Of a DNA stretch of 64,000 nt, positions 11,536-23,552 are shown piece after piece. The notes under the pieces are model-generated. The model saw only the letters and a program-made list of their open reading frames with translations, was not told the DNA's origin and made no database searches. The DNA is taken from NCBI GenBank assembly GCA_949987565.1, contig OX465120.1, positions 1,793,037 through 1,857,036 on the forward strand, in the 5' to 3' direction. The DNA comes from Luidia sarsii. Lineage: Eukaryota > Echinodermata > Asteroidea > Paxillosida > Luidiidae. The number at the start of each line of letters is the position of its first letter. The stretch's first letter is position 1. The translations under genes were made by a program, and so were the position numbers.

Positions 11536-12835
11536 CAGACAGTCAGGGGAAGGAAAGCCCTGACACACACGACAGAGGAAGGACAAAAAAAGGGAAGGGA
11601 GTGGGTTGCAGATGTAAACCAGGGGAAGGGGGGGGGGTCAAAGGGAAAACATTTCACAAAAGGGTGGGGATAATAGCGAGAAATATGCCTGTAAAATTAA
11701 TGTCAGAGGACTTCCGAGTTTTAAAGAGTACTGCCACGCGTTGCTCCATCATGATACCTGCGTTTTTCTCTCGACACTTGTTGTTGTTTTTTGTATTGAC
11801 GGCCTGCAAGGTCGTAATAATCATTAGGCCGAAAATGGTGCAAACTGCCTAGTGACAAAAAAAAGACCAAAACTCAAAATGCACAAATGAGGATAGCATG
11901 ACGTTTCGATCCATTTAAGGTCGATTAACCATTAACCCTCCCACTAAAGATGGAGTGTTTGAGCAAGGTTTGCCCATCGCAAGACCACACGTATACACTA
12001 TATACCCACAGGCAAACTAATGTGAGTCATGGTTTTACGAGTGGCCCAACGCTATTGTGACTCTATCGTATTGCCCTCACACAGTGAACGACCGGACAAA
12101 TAGCCCCCCATCTCCATCGCTTTACAACGGTCCGAACTATTACGCAACATTACGCCCCTTTATTGTCACAATATTGTCTACGGAGGCCTAGATTAGACAT
12201 TCCCATCCCACGGCGTTGTCTCCTAGTCTTCCAGTCTTCGCCCGTCAGACTTCGGAGCTGCAAGTCAAACAACCTCGACCGCACGTACTTAACGAAGACA
12301 AAACAAAAAAGGATCCAGGAAAAAAAATATCCCAAATACACGGAGTGAGGCGGAGGCAAAGTCGATGTTTACTCTCCTCACCTTGGGGCGAAAAACAAGT
12401 CCCCCTTTAAAACTTTCAGAGAAAGAGAAGAAAGACAAACGGTCCCCAAAGTGTTAATGACCTGAAAAAAAGTTCGGCAGCGCTATTGAAAGACCAAACA
12501 CGAATCCAGCGCAAGTATTCTTGCGGACGCTTATAATTGCAGGGTGGACATAGGCGAGTGGTTATATTTGCTGAGCCAAAGAACCTCCTGATGACACAGC
12601 CGTGATGCACGGCCAATATACCCTCTGGTCAAGATCCGAAATCCCTTCCCAAAACGCACACACACACACACACGGTTGTATAGGACGTGCGAGACCACCG
12701 TCAAACGCAGCAAACAATGTTTGGAGTACAGATCTCGATCCCTGTTTACGAATAGTACTGGACCAGTTCGATATGTGGTGAGTGTTGGGATTTGTTCTCC
12801 TTTTGAGAAAACCATTTGTTTTCTCTCTCCAAACG

Positions 12836-13172
12836 GACTTTGCCTTTGAGAAAGGTTCTGCTAGGATCGAAACGTCAGGCCCTCAAACTTTTTGAGTTTT
12901 ATGTATTGCGGGTCGTCTTAGTCGGTGAGCAGTTTGCAACATTTTTTTTCCCTTTGATCTCTCCCTACCAGCTTTACTCTTTGTCCTTAATTGTTTCTCA
13001 TCCGTGTCCTATTCACTCTCTTCCTCCTTCCTTCGTGTACATGTATCTGTGTTGTACTTGTCACTTTGCCTTTGAGAAAGGTCCTGCTAGGATCGAAACG
13101 TCAGGCCCACTAAATTTTAAGATTTACATTTTGGTAATTTTAGTCAGTAAGCAGTTTGCAACATTTTTGTAT
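12836..13172 (+). mobile_element. Two tandem Penelope-like 3' ends, family B
   Basis: Two copies of TTTGAGAAAGGT(T/C)CTGCTAGG with ATCGAAACGTCAGGCC, at about 12845 and 13071. Each is followed by a TTTAGTCAGTAAGCAGTTTG-type tail. The segment between them (TTTCTCATCCGTGTCC ... TACATGTATCTGTGTTG) equals the 3' untranslated region of the PLE at 63632-63912, which ties this signature to that element. Confidence 0.85.
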
Positions 13173-13317
13173 ATCACTTTAAGTTTTTTTTTTGTATTAA
13201 CTTCAAACGGACACACGTTAGTTCAAATTGGTTCAGCAGTTTTAAAGGAGTTTGGGAAATCATTTTAAAGCGAATTTGGTGGGGTTTAAAAAAAAAAGTT
13301 TCAAAAAGGCCCTTTAA

Positions 13318-13689
13318 AGCCCCTACACAACATTGGTAAGATCGAAAAACAGAAAATGTTCTCAGATTTACATGAAACTCATACAGTTTGAAGTTGGTTA
13401 TAGTAGAAACCTCTCACTGAAATATTTCTGCATAAAATGTTGTATTTTGGGAGAAATGAGTAAAAGAAAAAGTTTACGTCTCACCGAGATCTAAACTATT
13501 TTTCGGTACAGTACGGCATTGAATGCTGCATTTTCGTGAAAAAGAAATGAAGTGGTTTTCACGAATTTCTCGAGACTCGGTTGGCGGATTGAGCTGAAAT
13601 TTTCACAGGTGTGCTATTTCATTCATTATGTTGGATCAGACAACGTATGGATGCTATTCTTTGACCTCGACCAATGTTGTGTAGGGGCT
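13318..13689 (+). mobile_element. Dispersed TIR element, family C, copy 1
   Basis: Ends AGCCCCTACACAACATTGGT and ACCAATGTTGTGTAGGGGCT are inverted. The interior contains CGTCTCACCGAGATCTAAAC and GGCGGATTGAGCTGAAAT. Other copies are at 15096-15438 (minus), 58875-59237 (plus), 22610-22735 (plus, partial) and 34735-34915 (minus, diverged). Non-coding. Confidence 0.85.
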
Positions 13690-13762
13690 TATTTAAAAGT
13701 GTTCTTCAAAAAAGGAACCAGTATCCTTCCTTTATTTGATTCAAGAAGAGGAAAACAAAATT

Positions 13763-13862
13763 AGCGGGCCAGACGTTTCGATCCCCGATTTATCTCTCTC
13801 TAAGGAACCCTGGGTCCGAGAAAGGCATCCCGCTGTGAGGATCCAAACGTCTGGTCCTTTAG
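13763..13862. mobile_element. Inverted pair of diverged family B PLE motifs
   Basis: GGGCCAGACGTTTCGATCC on the left faces GGATCCAAACGTCTGGTCC on the right, a short foldback of the family B signature. It is followed by a homopolymer block of T then G (13866-13905). Confidence 0.6.
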
Positions 13863-14084
13863 ATGTTTTTTTTTTTTTTTTTTTTTTTTTGGGGGGGGGG
13901 GGGGAGTGATGTGCCCAAATCGATTTTGATTGATAGCGCACGGACCAGCGACTTCGGGGTGCTAGAATTCGTCAAATCGATTGCCCGTCTCATTGTTCGC
14001 CCGTTACGATTTAATTTCCATTCATTCATTACCGCAGGTTTCTCAATTTATTATACAACCTCAAGAGTGAATAATTGACTAGGG

Positions 14085-14335
14085 GTGAAAACCGCTCCAA
14101 AAATGCCAGAACCGCTCAAGAAGAGTGAAAAACGCTGTGCAAGATGTGAAAACAGTCAGAGTGGAGTGAAATCCCACTCTTGAAAGAAGCCATATGGAGG
14201 ACCACTCGAAAAAAAAGAAAAAGTTGTCCTCCGTATGGCTTCTTATAGAGTGGTGTTCTTCGCAGTTTCCACTCCTTTTTACAGTGGTTTTCTTGAGGAA
14301 TTTGCAATCTCAGAGCGAGTGGATTATTCACAGAG
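14085..14335. mobile_element. Hairpin element (probable MITE)
   Basis: The central stem pairs GAAGCCATATGGAGGAC with GTCCTCCGTATGGCTTC. The outer arms are GAAAACCGCT/AGTGGTTTTC-like and diverged. Non-coding. The following 14336-15095 has no recognised feature apart from C-runs near 14880-14920. Confidence 0.5.
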
Positions 14336-15095
14336 AGTATGATTTCTGGGCCTTTATAGATAATTAATAGTTAATGTTAATTAATCTACGCGCGCACAAA
14401 ACAAACACTAGACAGAGACTAAGAGGGGTATTTTATTTTTCCTTGGGGGGTAATTAGTGTGACGCTAGCCACTGAGGGAAACGGGGACTCTCCCAGTTTT
14501 GGTTTGATTCTGTTGTCTCTATTTCTGTTAGTGACGATGGGAAAAATAACACACGACGCATTCAGTCTTCGGCACGTAACAGAGTGATGACGTTTTTCCC
14601 AAGGCCCGCGAAATTCGAAAACGAACACAAGAGGGCGCCTTGCAATTAATTTAAATAAACGCAATACATTATGTCTGTCACATTAGCAAAAACTCTAATC
14701 GGCTAAGGCCACTAAAATTGAAAAGAACCTGAGAGATGAAGGTCCAAACTACAATATTATTCAGTGTATATATCTACGAGAAGTGAGAAACTTTTGGGTG
14801 TGGGATAATTGGCTTCAAAAGTGACTGTTTCTGTACAGTATTCAATGATAGCTCGATTTAGTGTTCTGCACCCCTCAGCATCCCCCCCCCCCAAAAAGGG
14901 GACCCCCTCCCCCCCCCCCCGTAATTATGTCGGGAGCGGGTGTTAAACGGGTCTAAATTGTTTGCATACACCTTGGGAACGTCCTTGAGGTGTCGGCCGG
15001 ACAGACTGCTTCTCACGCCGCGAATTTCGGACCACGTCATCATCACCGCTATACCTGTTTTTTTGTTTTGTCTTCTTCTTCCTCGTCTGGTTGAA

Positions 15096-15438
15096 AGCCC
15101 CTATACACAACACTGATCGAGGTCAAAGAATAGCATTCATACGTTGTCTGATCCAACATATTATGTCAGCTTAATCCGCCAAACGAGTCTCGAGAGAATC
15201 GTGAAAACCGCTTCATTTTGTTTCGCGAAAATGCAGCATTCAATTTCGACGTCGTACTGTTCCGAAAAGTAGTTTAGATCTCGGTGAGACGTAAACTATT
15301 TCTTTTACTCATTTCTCCCAAAATACACCATTCTAAGCAGAAGTAATTCGGTGAGAGGTTTCTACTACATGTATAACCATCTTCAACCTGTATAAGTTTC
15401 ATGTAAATCTGTGAACGTTTCTGTTTTTCGATCTTACA
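15096..15438 (-). mobile_element. Dispersed TIR element, family C, copy 2
   Basis: Reverse complement of the element at 13318-13689, starting AGCCCCTATACACAACACTG and ending in TTTTTCGATCTTAC. The end nearest 15438 is truncated. Confidence 0.8.
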
Positions 15439-15469
15439 AAAATGTTACAAAAAAGGGATTTAATCTGTC

Positions 15470-15784
15470 ATCGGAACGGCGCCGCTTCAGATCTAGGTGC
15501 GCGATCGATCGAGCGCGCGACGGTCGCTCGTCGAAATCCGCGGATTTTCGATCTGTTGTGTCGGCCTGCTTATTTAGCCGAGGATTCTTTTCTTTCTTTC
15601 AAGGTCATGTTTCTTTCTTTCTGTGTGTGCCTTTGCTGTGTAGAACATCGTTGTGCAGACTGAGCAGAAGGGAAAATCGAATACACGGAAAAGAGGGTCC
15701 ACGCTTCCATCCTGAAGTAGGCTATCACTAGAAACTTTCTCGGAGGGGGTAAACGTCTGTGGAACTTCAAGCCAGCGCATCCAA
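15470..15784 (+). promoter_or_regulatory. CpG-dense stretch with a possible first-exon donor
   Basis: CpG is locally dense (GCGCGATCGATCGAGCGCGCGA) in an otherwise AT-leaning region. The stretch ends in CATCCAAG|GTAAAAAAG, a plausible splice donor at 15785. It could be a promoter and untranslated first exon of fjx1, whose 5' UTR exon starts at an acceptor at 23047-23048. This is inference from position and composition only. Confidence 0.25.
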
Positions 15785-16149
15785 GGTAAAAAAGAAGAAG
15801 TCTATTTCTAGATATAGCATTGTGTTTGCGTCCAGTTATTCAATGCATGGAATTCAACATACCTTCCCAGGGATCTGTCCCTCTCCGCCCCCCCCCCCAC
15901 GAGTAAGGGAACCTGGGACCTCCTGTTGAATGTGCGAGGTCGTCATGTTGTGGACGGGCATTCACGAGTCTGTCATGTTATCGTATACATTGCTTACATC
16001 ATGGTTACACAATACACAATGCAGTCACGGCCTTATTCACCCCGGGGGGTTAACATGTGCTTAGGAGCGTTATTATGGGGGCACGGTTATTGTATCATTA
16101 TCATTGCGCCTCTGTACGAACCTGTATTAGGGAAAAGTCGAAAAAAAAA

Positions 16150-16920
16150 CTCTCATACCGTACGTACGACATCTGTATCGTCCGAACGAATTATATCTCG
16201 ATCGTTCGTACGACTTATATCTCGTTCGTACGACTCAGTCTCGTACGTACGACTTATATCTCGTACGAACGACTTATATATCGTACGTACGACTTATATC
16301 TCGTACGTACGACTTATATCTCGTACGTACGACTTATATCTCGTACGTACGACTTATATCTCGTACGTACGAGTTATATCTCGTACGTACGACTTATATC
16401 TCGTACGTACGAGTTATATCTCGTACGTACGACTTATATCTCGTACGTACGACTTATGTCTCGTACGTATACGCAGGGTACAACTTATGTCTCGTACGTA
16501 TACGACTTATGTCTCGTACGTACACGACTTATAAAAAATGTCCCACGAGTACGCGACTTAACTCGTCTGTACGAGATATAAGTCGTACGTACGACATGAT
16601 ACGTCGTTCGTACGACATGATACGTCGTACGTACGGCATACAAGTCGTGCATACGATATAAATGCCCTATGCACGACTTGTATGCCGTTCGTACGACTTA
16701 CCGTATATCTCGTACGCACGTACGAGGTAAGCCATGTTCCCACGGGATTGTATTCATAATTTATAAGTCGTACGTACCAGATAGAAGATAGAAAATTTAA
16801 CTCGTACAATCATCATAGTACAGTTTACAAGTGAAATCGTATACGCATGGGACATTATTCATAAGTTGTTACGAACGAGATAGGCTCAGCCTAGTATAAG
16901 TCATACGTACGACTACGATT
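16150..16920. repeat. 20-bp palindromic minisatellite, direct then inverted
   Basis: The unit TCGTACGTACGACTTATATC repeats about 18 times at 16150-16530, each with the self-complementary core TCGTACGTACGA. From about 16555 to 16910 the same motif runs in reverse as GATATAAGTCGTACGTACGA with drift. Open frames in all frames are artefacts. Confidence 0.92.
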
Positions 16921-17255
16921 TTTGTTTTGTCCCTATTAGTACTGCTTCGTACCTCTCCCTCCAGGGGTAAAAAGTGGGTCTACCCAAGGGTCTGCCTGTG
17001 ACGGTAGAGGTGGCCTTGGTGGTCTTGTTAAGCCGTTGTTTGACTGACTTCACGGTAGCCGAGGTTGTCAGCTCAATGGAGGAGCTGACACGCTGTCAGA
17101 ATTGTTATGTTCTCGGCAGGGGGCGAGATTCTTTTTGATTGAACGAATGGTTCTTCTGGCACAATGAGTATGAAGAGATTAATGCACTTTTGGCAGCAGT
17201 GGGACCCTGGATATCATTACGTAATGTTCGAGCTGTCTGGTCTGACTGTCTGGTC

Positions 17256-17880
17256 TGTTTGTCTGGCTATGACAGTCTTACTGCCTGGCTGTCTGTCCGC
17301 TTGTCTCCCAGCTAGCTTTAGCTAAACCTCTGTCTGTCTGTCTGACTACATGACAGTCTTACTGCCTGGCTGTTTGTCCGCTTGTCTCCCAGCCTACAGC
17401 TAAACCTCTGTCTGTCTGTCTGACTACATGGCAGTCTTACTGCCTGGCTGTTTGTCCGCTTGTCTCCCAGCCTACAGCTAAACCTCTGTCTGTCTGTCTG
17501 ACTACATGGCAGTCTTACTGCCTGGCTGTTTGTCCGCTTGTCTCCCAGCCTACAGCTAAACCACTGTCTGTCTGTCTGACTACATGGCAGTCTTACTGCC
17601 TGGCTGTTTGTCCGCTTGTCTCCCAGCCTACAGCTAAACCACTGTCTGTCTGTCTGACTACATGGCAGTCTTACTGCCTGGCTGTTTGTCCGCTTGTCTC
17701 CCAGCCTACAGCTAAACCTCTGTCTGTCTGTCTGACTACATGGCAGTCTTACTGCCTGGCTGTTTGTCCGCTTGTCTCCCAGCCTATAGCTAAACCTCTG
17801 TCTGTCTGTCTGACTACATGGCAGTCTTACTGCCTGGCTGTTTGTCCGCTTGTCTCCCAGCCTACAGCTAAACCTCTGCC
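17256..17880. repeat. 78-bp minisatellite, about 8 copies
   Basis: The unit contains GACTACATGGCAGTCTTACT, GCCTGGCTGTTTGTCCGCTT and GTCTCCCAGCCTACAGC joined by CTGTCTGTCTGTCT. Copies are nearly identical (CCTCTG versus CCACTG variants). Confidence 0.95.
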
Positions 17881-18453
17881 TGTCTCTCTGTCGGTCTGTA
17901 TACGCCTGTCTGTCCGCCTGTCTGTATGTCTGTTTGTTTGCCTGTCTCTGTCTTTCTGCTTGTCTGCCGGTCAGTCTGGCGTATATTGTCGTTTCGTGTG
18001 ACTCTGTACGTATCTCTCTGTCTCTCTGTCTCACCCTGTCTGTATCTCTCTGTCTTGCTGTCTCCCTGTTTGTGTGTTCTTCTCTCTTAGTTTCTATTTC
18101 AGTCTGTCAGTATGTCTGTCCATCTGTCTATATTATACTAACGGTAATTGTCTCAATATCTGCTTGTCTGTCTGTCTGTCTGTCTCCCTTTTTTATGTCT
18201 TTCTCTCTTTTACTGTTTCTGTCTACCTGTCTGTCTGTCTATCTACTAATCATCTGCATATCTCCATCTCTGCTCCAGACATGTTTGCTTGTCTGTCTGT
18301 TTGTCTGTCTGTCTCTCCTCTCTGTGTTTCTGTCTCTATTTTCACCTGGGCGTCTTTCTCTGTTTCTGTTCCTGCCTGCCTGTCTGTCTGTCTATCTATC
18401 TGTCTTTCTACTTATTATCTACATAATCTCCATCTCTGCTCCAGACTTGTTTG

Positions 18454-18485
<32 letters not shown>

Positions 18486-18530
18486 CCCTCTCTATGTTTC
18501 TGTCTGTCCGTCTCTCTCCCCCGCCTCGAT
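17880..18530. repeat. CTGT/CTCT-rich diverged array
   Basis: It includes a duplicated segment with CATCTCTGCTCCAGAC and TTTGCTTGTCTGTCTG near 18265 and 18435. The following 18531-19800 has no recognised gene; it holds an (ATT)n run at about 19288-19316. Confidence 0.85.
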
Positions 18531-19284
18531 CCCTGACCGTGTGTCTCCATGGTTTGACTTTGAGGCATGTATACGTGCGATCTGTGAACGATGGGAAAAT
18601 TGTCATCAACGCTGATGGGTATCATTGCCAAGTCATGCCGAGAATTGCACAGCAGCAAGGTTCACGACAATGTGATGAATACGAAACGTCCATTCCTGCA
18701 CGCACACTCTATAACAGTCTATAGAGCAGACGACAAAGGCAGGGGGCGGGACAGGCCGTGAGGAGGAGAGGGGGGGGGGGAGAGATCTCGCCGTTTGCAC
18801 AAACTTTATTGAGTCAACTTCCAGAAACCAGATTTAAGGCGTTAATCCCTTTTGCCTCCCCCCTACTCCCCCCAAATAAAAGAGGGTCACTTTTTTGTCA
18901 CCGCCTTAATATTTTGTGGCTTCAAGCCGGCCCCACGCATAATAGCCGCTTGAATAAAGAGAACAAAACAATGAAATCAGAGCGATATTGTCGACGGTCC
19001 ATATCGCAAAATAATAACAGCCTACGGCTGTTTGATGTCTGAACTTTGAGCGGCAGTTTTGCGATACAAAGAAACAGCGGGAGAGGGGGGAGGGAAATTT
19101 ATATATTTTTTTTAGGAGGACACGGCAGGGGGGCAAAATAAAGTTTTGACAACCCCGCCGTGCTACCTATAGTGTGAAATCCCCAGTCACACGTTATTGT
19201 TGTTGTTGTTGTTATTGTTGTTTTTCCGGCGGAAGCGAACGGTTAGAGCGAACGATATTCGAGGTGTCCCAAAAATGTACAACC

Positions 19285-19316
<32 letters not shown>

Positions 19317-19814
19317 CATGAAGCACGCATGCTGGTTTTTTCTTCTTAGCCCTGCAAAATGCGCGTACGTCTCGTTTCACACTCCAACCCCCCCCCCCGA
19401 AAAACTCACTCTGGCATGGATTTTTTTTAAGGGAAGTGACGATTATTGTTGGGATTTGATGGGAAAGTGGGCTGAAGTCACGCACAGAAATCGGTTCAAC
19501 GGCACTCGATTGTACCCCGCTTTCAAAGGAAAAGCCGCCGATATAATCATTCTATTGAGGCACCGGGAGGGTTGTGGATCGATAAATAGACGCTGACATC
19601 TGTTGACAATACGAGGCAAGTTTTGCTCAAAAAAAAAATCATCATCGTTATTTTTTTGGGATCTGGTTTTGTAGTCTGCAGGACCGTACTTTTGCTAAAG
19701 TTCATGGTGAAAGGATTCTTTTTTTTAAACAGCGAAGAGGGTCAATAAAGTGGTGCATGAGTAGTTTACGGTGACTAGGTCAGGTGCTAAACGGATCTTA
19801 CTTTCATATTTTAA

Positions 19815-20150
19815 AACGAGAGAGAGAGAGAGAAGGGGACGGGGTGAGGCAGAGGCAGAGGCAGAGGGAGAAAGAGGGGGAGGGAGGTGAAAGAGAGGGA
19901 GAGAGAGAGAGAGATAGAGATGTGGAGATAGAACGAGAGAAAGAGAGAGGGAGAGAGAGAGGGGGAAGGGACAGAGAGAGAGGGAGAGAGAGAGAGATGA
20001 GGGAGAGAGAGAGAGGGAGAGAGAGGGAGAGAGACAGGGAGAGAGAGAGGAGATATGAGAGAGAGGAGAGAGAGGGAGAGAGAAAGAGAGGGGAGAGAGA
20101 GACAGGAGAGAGAGAGACAGAGAGGGAGAGAGAGGGGAGAGGGAGAAAAT
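19815..20150. repeat. GA-rich array
   Basis: A GAGAGA/GGGAGA tract. The long Ser-Leu frames on the minus strand are artefacts. Confidence 0.95.
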
Positions 20151-20637
20151 AAAATGTGGAGATAGATATGGGGAGAGATAGATCACGAGAAAGAGAGAAA
20201 AACAGACAGAGGGAGGGGAACGAGAATGGAGAGAGCTCTGCATTTTTCCCACCGTGTGTATGCGGACTTTCACTCCAAGGACGGAGCCAACATTGCGTCC
20301 ACTCGGGCGGCAAATCAGAATAGGAACATCGTTCAAAGGGACTAGAAAGAGGCATTTTATTCCCGACTAAATGATTGATATCTGGCGCTGCAAAAGGCAC
20401 TCGAACCGGTGCCCGTCGGCAACGATAATAATTGTCCTATTAATTCCACTGAGGATACATTTCTATACGCACTCAAGGCCATGTTAATTAAAATTCGGAC
20501 GCCGTCGACCGTCAAGGGGTTTCGCGTCCCAATCAGTGAGCATGTCATTGCCCCGTTGAAGAGGGGGCGGGTAGTTTTTTTTGGGGGGGCATGGTGTGAC
20601 GTCAGCGTGTCGTAGGTCACCTGTAGACGCAAGTGGG

Positions 20638-20756
20638 TGGAGAGAGAGAGAACGAAAGAACGAAAGAGACAGAGAGGGAGACGGAGAAACAGAAGAGAGG
20701 CACATGGGTCAGAGACAGGAGAGTGAGAGAGAAAGAGAGAGAGATAGGGAGAGAGG

Positions 20757-20795
<39 letters not shown>

Positions 20796-21212
20796 GGAGA
20801 GAGAGGGAGAGAGGGAGAAAGAGAGAGAGAGAGAAAGAATTTGAGAGAGAGAGAGAGGGAGAGGGAGAGGGAGAGGGAGAGGGAGAGGGAGAGGGAGAGG
20901 GAGAGGGAGAGGGAGAGGGAGAGGGAGAGGGAGAGGGAGAGAGAGATAGATAGAGAGAGAGAAAGAGAGAGAGAAAGAATGAGAGAGAGAGAGAGAGGGG
21001 GAGAGGGAGAGGGAGAGGGAGAGGGAGAGAGAGAGGGAGAGAGAGATAGATAGAGAGAGATAGAGAGAAAGAGAGAGAGAGAAAGAATGAGAGAGAGAGA
21101 GAGAGGGAGAGGGAGAGGGAGAGGGAGAGGGAGAGGGAGAGGGAGAGAGAGGAAGGGAGAGGGAGAGATATAAAGAGAGAGAGAGCGAGAGAGAGAGAGA
21201 GAGAGAGAGGTG
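20638..21212. repeat. GA/GGGAGA array with internal blocks
   Basis: (GGGAGA)n blocks at about 20855-20940 and two later blocks are separated by a recurring AGATAGATAGAGAGAGA...GAAAGAATGAGAG segment, so the array has block-level duplication. The stretch 21213-22450 has no recognised gene. Confidence 0.93.
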
Positions 21213-22454
21213 CAGAGATACAGATAGAATAGGTCTCCACAGGGAAATTGTAAAGGTGTATAGGTCTCCACGAGGTTTTCACGAAAGTGGTATTTGAAAA
21301 TAACTCAAAATCTGAAAATCTGTGATAGGTAAGAAATCCGTCTCAAAGTGTATATAAGGGACATACGGTCTAAATTTCTTCCCAGTAAAGTGAATGTGGT
21401 TGAAACGGGAGCAGTTTTAAAACATCCTTTCTCACTCGGTTGTATAGTGCACGAGAACAAAGCAATGTCTCCACAATTTTGACCAAAATAAAACATTATA
21501 AGACGAAGATTGGACTCATTGTGACCCCCGAAAGTCATCCAACGGCTGTATTGACTCAGCACTGACTGGGTAAACATTTACAGCGTATGCCCTCCTCAAC
21601 TTGGACTTCTGTTCCGGAGACAAACACAATCACGGGTTCTCCAAAACCAGTTTCTGTGTATTCCTCTTTCAATCCCACCGCGCAGAAGTGCATGCGTCAT
21701 TCACATGTCATCTCACACGGCGAACAACGCACAAAATAAAGGGTTTGCGAAGACAATCATCTGTACTATGGTCCCTCATTTTGTTTAGAATGGATATTGA
21801 CTTTTGCCGGTGCATGTCAACTGGGTTTTTTTGGTGTCTGTACCGTGTGTGTGACTGTGCAAACTCCCTTGTCTCTTTAAAACGCCTTTTTTTCCCCTCT
21901 CTGCACCTTTTATTATTTATTTTTTTGGAGAGCGGCACGACGTGGCTTTGCTAAACATGTCACGCTGAAAGTTTCGTGAAAAGCGTAAATAAACGTGGGA
22001 CAAAGGCTGTCTTTGTTCGTCTGTTATGGTGGGAGGGTGCTAAGATTTCGTTTTTTCCTCTCTGAACCCTAGCCCCCCCTACCTTTCCCTCCCCTCCCCT
22101 ATTGTCATTGTGAGTTTTGGGATAACATTGACGTAACTGCGAATCGGGTAAGGTCAGGTCAGACAACTTCGTCTCTACCACTTTGCCCGATGGCGTCCTT
22201 TTGTTTCCCAGCACGGGAAAGGCCATCGACAACATTGACGTTAGCTATTGGTTGGTTTTCTCCGCGCATGATGAATTATTCATGATAGTCCGTTTGCGCA
22301 TGCACAGTACATGTACATGTGCGTGCACATGCTCGCAATTCCGATGGCTGTTTCGAGAGTTTAGGCGCAATTTTTCCGGTTGAAACGCACGGTCGTGCTA
22401 TTGAGGATTCTGCTAGGTGCATCTTACGATTCTTGATGTATCTCAAAATCTAGT

Positions 22455-22565
22455 GGGCCTGACGTTTCGATCCTAGCAGGACCTTTCTCAAAGGCAGAAT
22501 GACAGGGACAAAACAGATACATGTACACGAAGGAAGGGGGAAGAGAGTGAAAGATCGTTGACTAA
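22455..22565 (-). mobile_element. Penelope-like 3' end, family B
   Basis: GGCCTGACGTTTCGATCC and TAGCAGGACCTTTCTCAAAG, then ACAGATACATGTACACGAAGG. This is the exact reverse of the 3' region at 63780-63895. Confidence 0.85.
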
Positions 22566-22609
22566 GCTGACACAGTTCGATGGGGAAAAAATGAGCCACT
22601 TTTTTCACC

Positions 22610-22735
22610 ATTTTCTCTCGCCATGGTGGACGGATTGAGCTGAAACTTCCACAGGCGTGATATTTCATGCATGATGCTGGATTAGACAAAGTGTGGACGT
22701 TTCTAAGACCCCTGCCAATAGTGTGTAGGGAAGGG
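22610..22735 (+). mobile_element. Family C element, 3' fragment
   Basis: GACGGATTGAGCTGAAACTT and TGCCAATAGTGTGTAGGG match the right end of the element at 13318-13689. Confidence 0.7.
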
Positions 22736-23048
22736 GAAAAAAGTTAACCGATGACTCAGGCGATCAACACCTACAGACACACAATTACAACGAAGTGGAA
22801 ACGCACATCCCGATACCAACGTCTACTGCCAACGAGGTGGCTTTTGGGGGGTTTGTTGGCTCTACGGACCGTGACGTCAGTCGACCGCCTGGCGTGTCAT
22901 TGTTCGAGGGCCCTGGGAAGTATTGAGGTCACGGTGACACCCATCCGACTACCGGGCATCTGGGTTTTTTATTTGTCCGTCTAGAATATTGTGAATTGTC
23001 AATAGACTTTGAGACTTTTTTTTCCTTTTCAATTGCGTTTTCTTCCAG

Positions 23049-23552
23049 GGTGTGCGGCTAGCCGCAAGTCGTGTACCGTCGGAGCCGGCTAGATGACTTC
23101 TGATCTGTGTGTTGGATAGAGGAGCTACACTCTGTGAGGACGAGCATCGAAGCTAGAGAGCAACGGAAGAGAAAGAGACTCACAGAGAGACAGAGAGATA
23201 TATCGAGAGACAGAGAGAGAGAGGGAGAGAGAGAGAGAGAGCCAGAGAGACAGAGAGGCAGATAGAGACACAGAGAGACAAAGAGAGACAGAGAGAGACA
23301 GAGAGAGAGAGAGAGCCAGAGAGACAGAGGCAGAGAGAGACATAGACACAAAGAGAGGCAGAGAAACAGGAAGAGAGAGAAATATATATATAGAGAGAGG
23401 GGGAGGGAAGGAGGGAGAGAGACAGATAGACATAAAGACAGAGAGAGACGAAGGGAGGGAGGGAAAGAGGGAGAGAGACAGACGAACAGACAGAGAGAGA
23501 GAGAGAGGGAGGGAGGGAAGGAGAGAGATAGGAGAGATAGAAAGCCAGAAAG
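23049..23552 (+). other. fjx1: Putative 5' UTR exon of fjx1 (GA-rich)
   Basis: A strong acceptor (TTTTCAATTGCGTTTTCTTCCAG, AG at 23047-23048) precedes about 100 bp of unique sequence and then about 385 bp of GA-rich repeat (23160-23545) running up to the start codon. An in-frame TAG 15 nt before the ATG closes the reading frame upstream. If the acceptor is used, the messenger RNA carries a long purine-only tract just before translation starts. Confidence 0.4.

Noticed and set aside
19725..21282. Open frames up to about 300 codons of Leu-Ser-Pro repeats
   Set aside because: Translation of GA arrays in all frames; nothing else is present.
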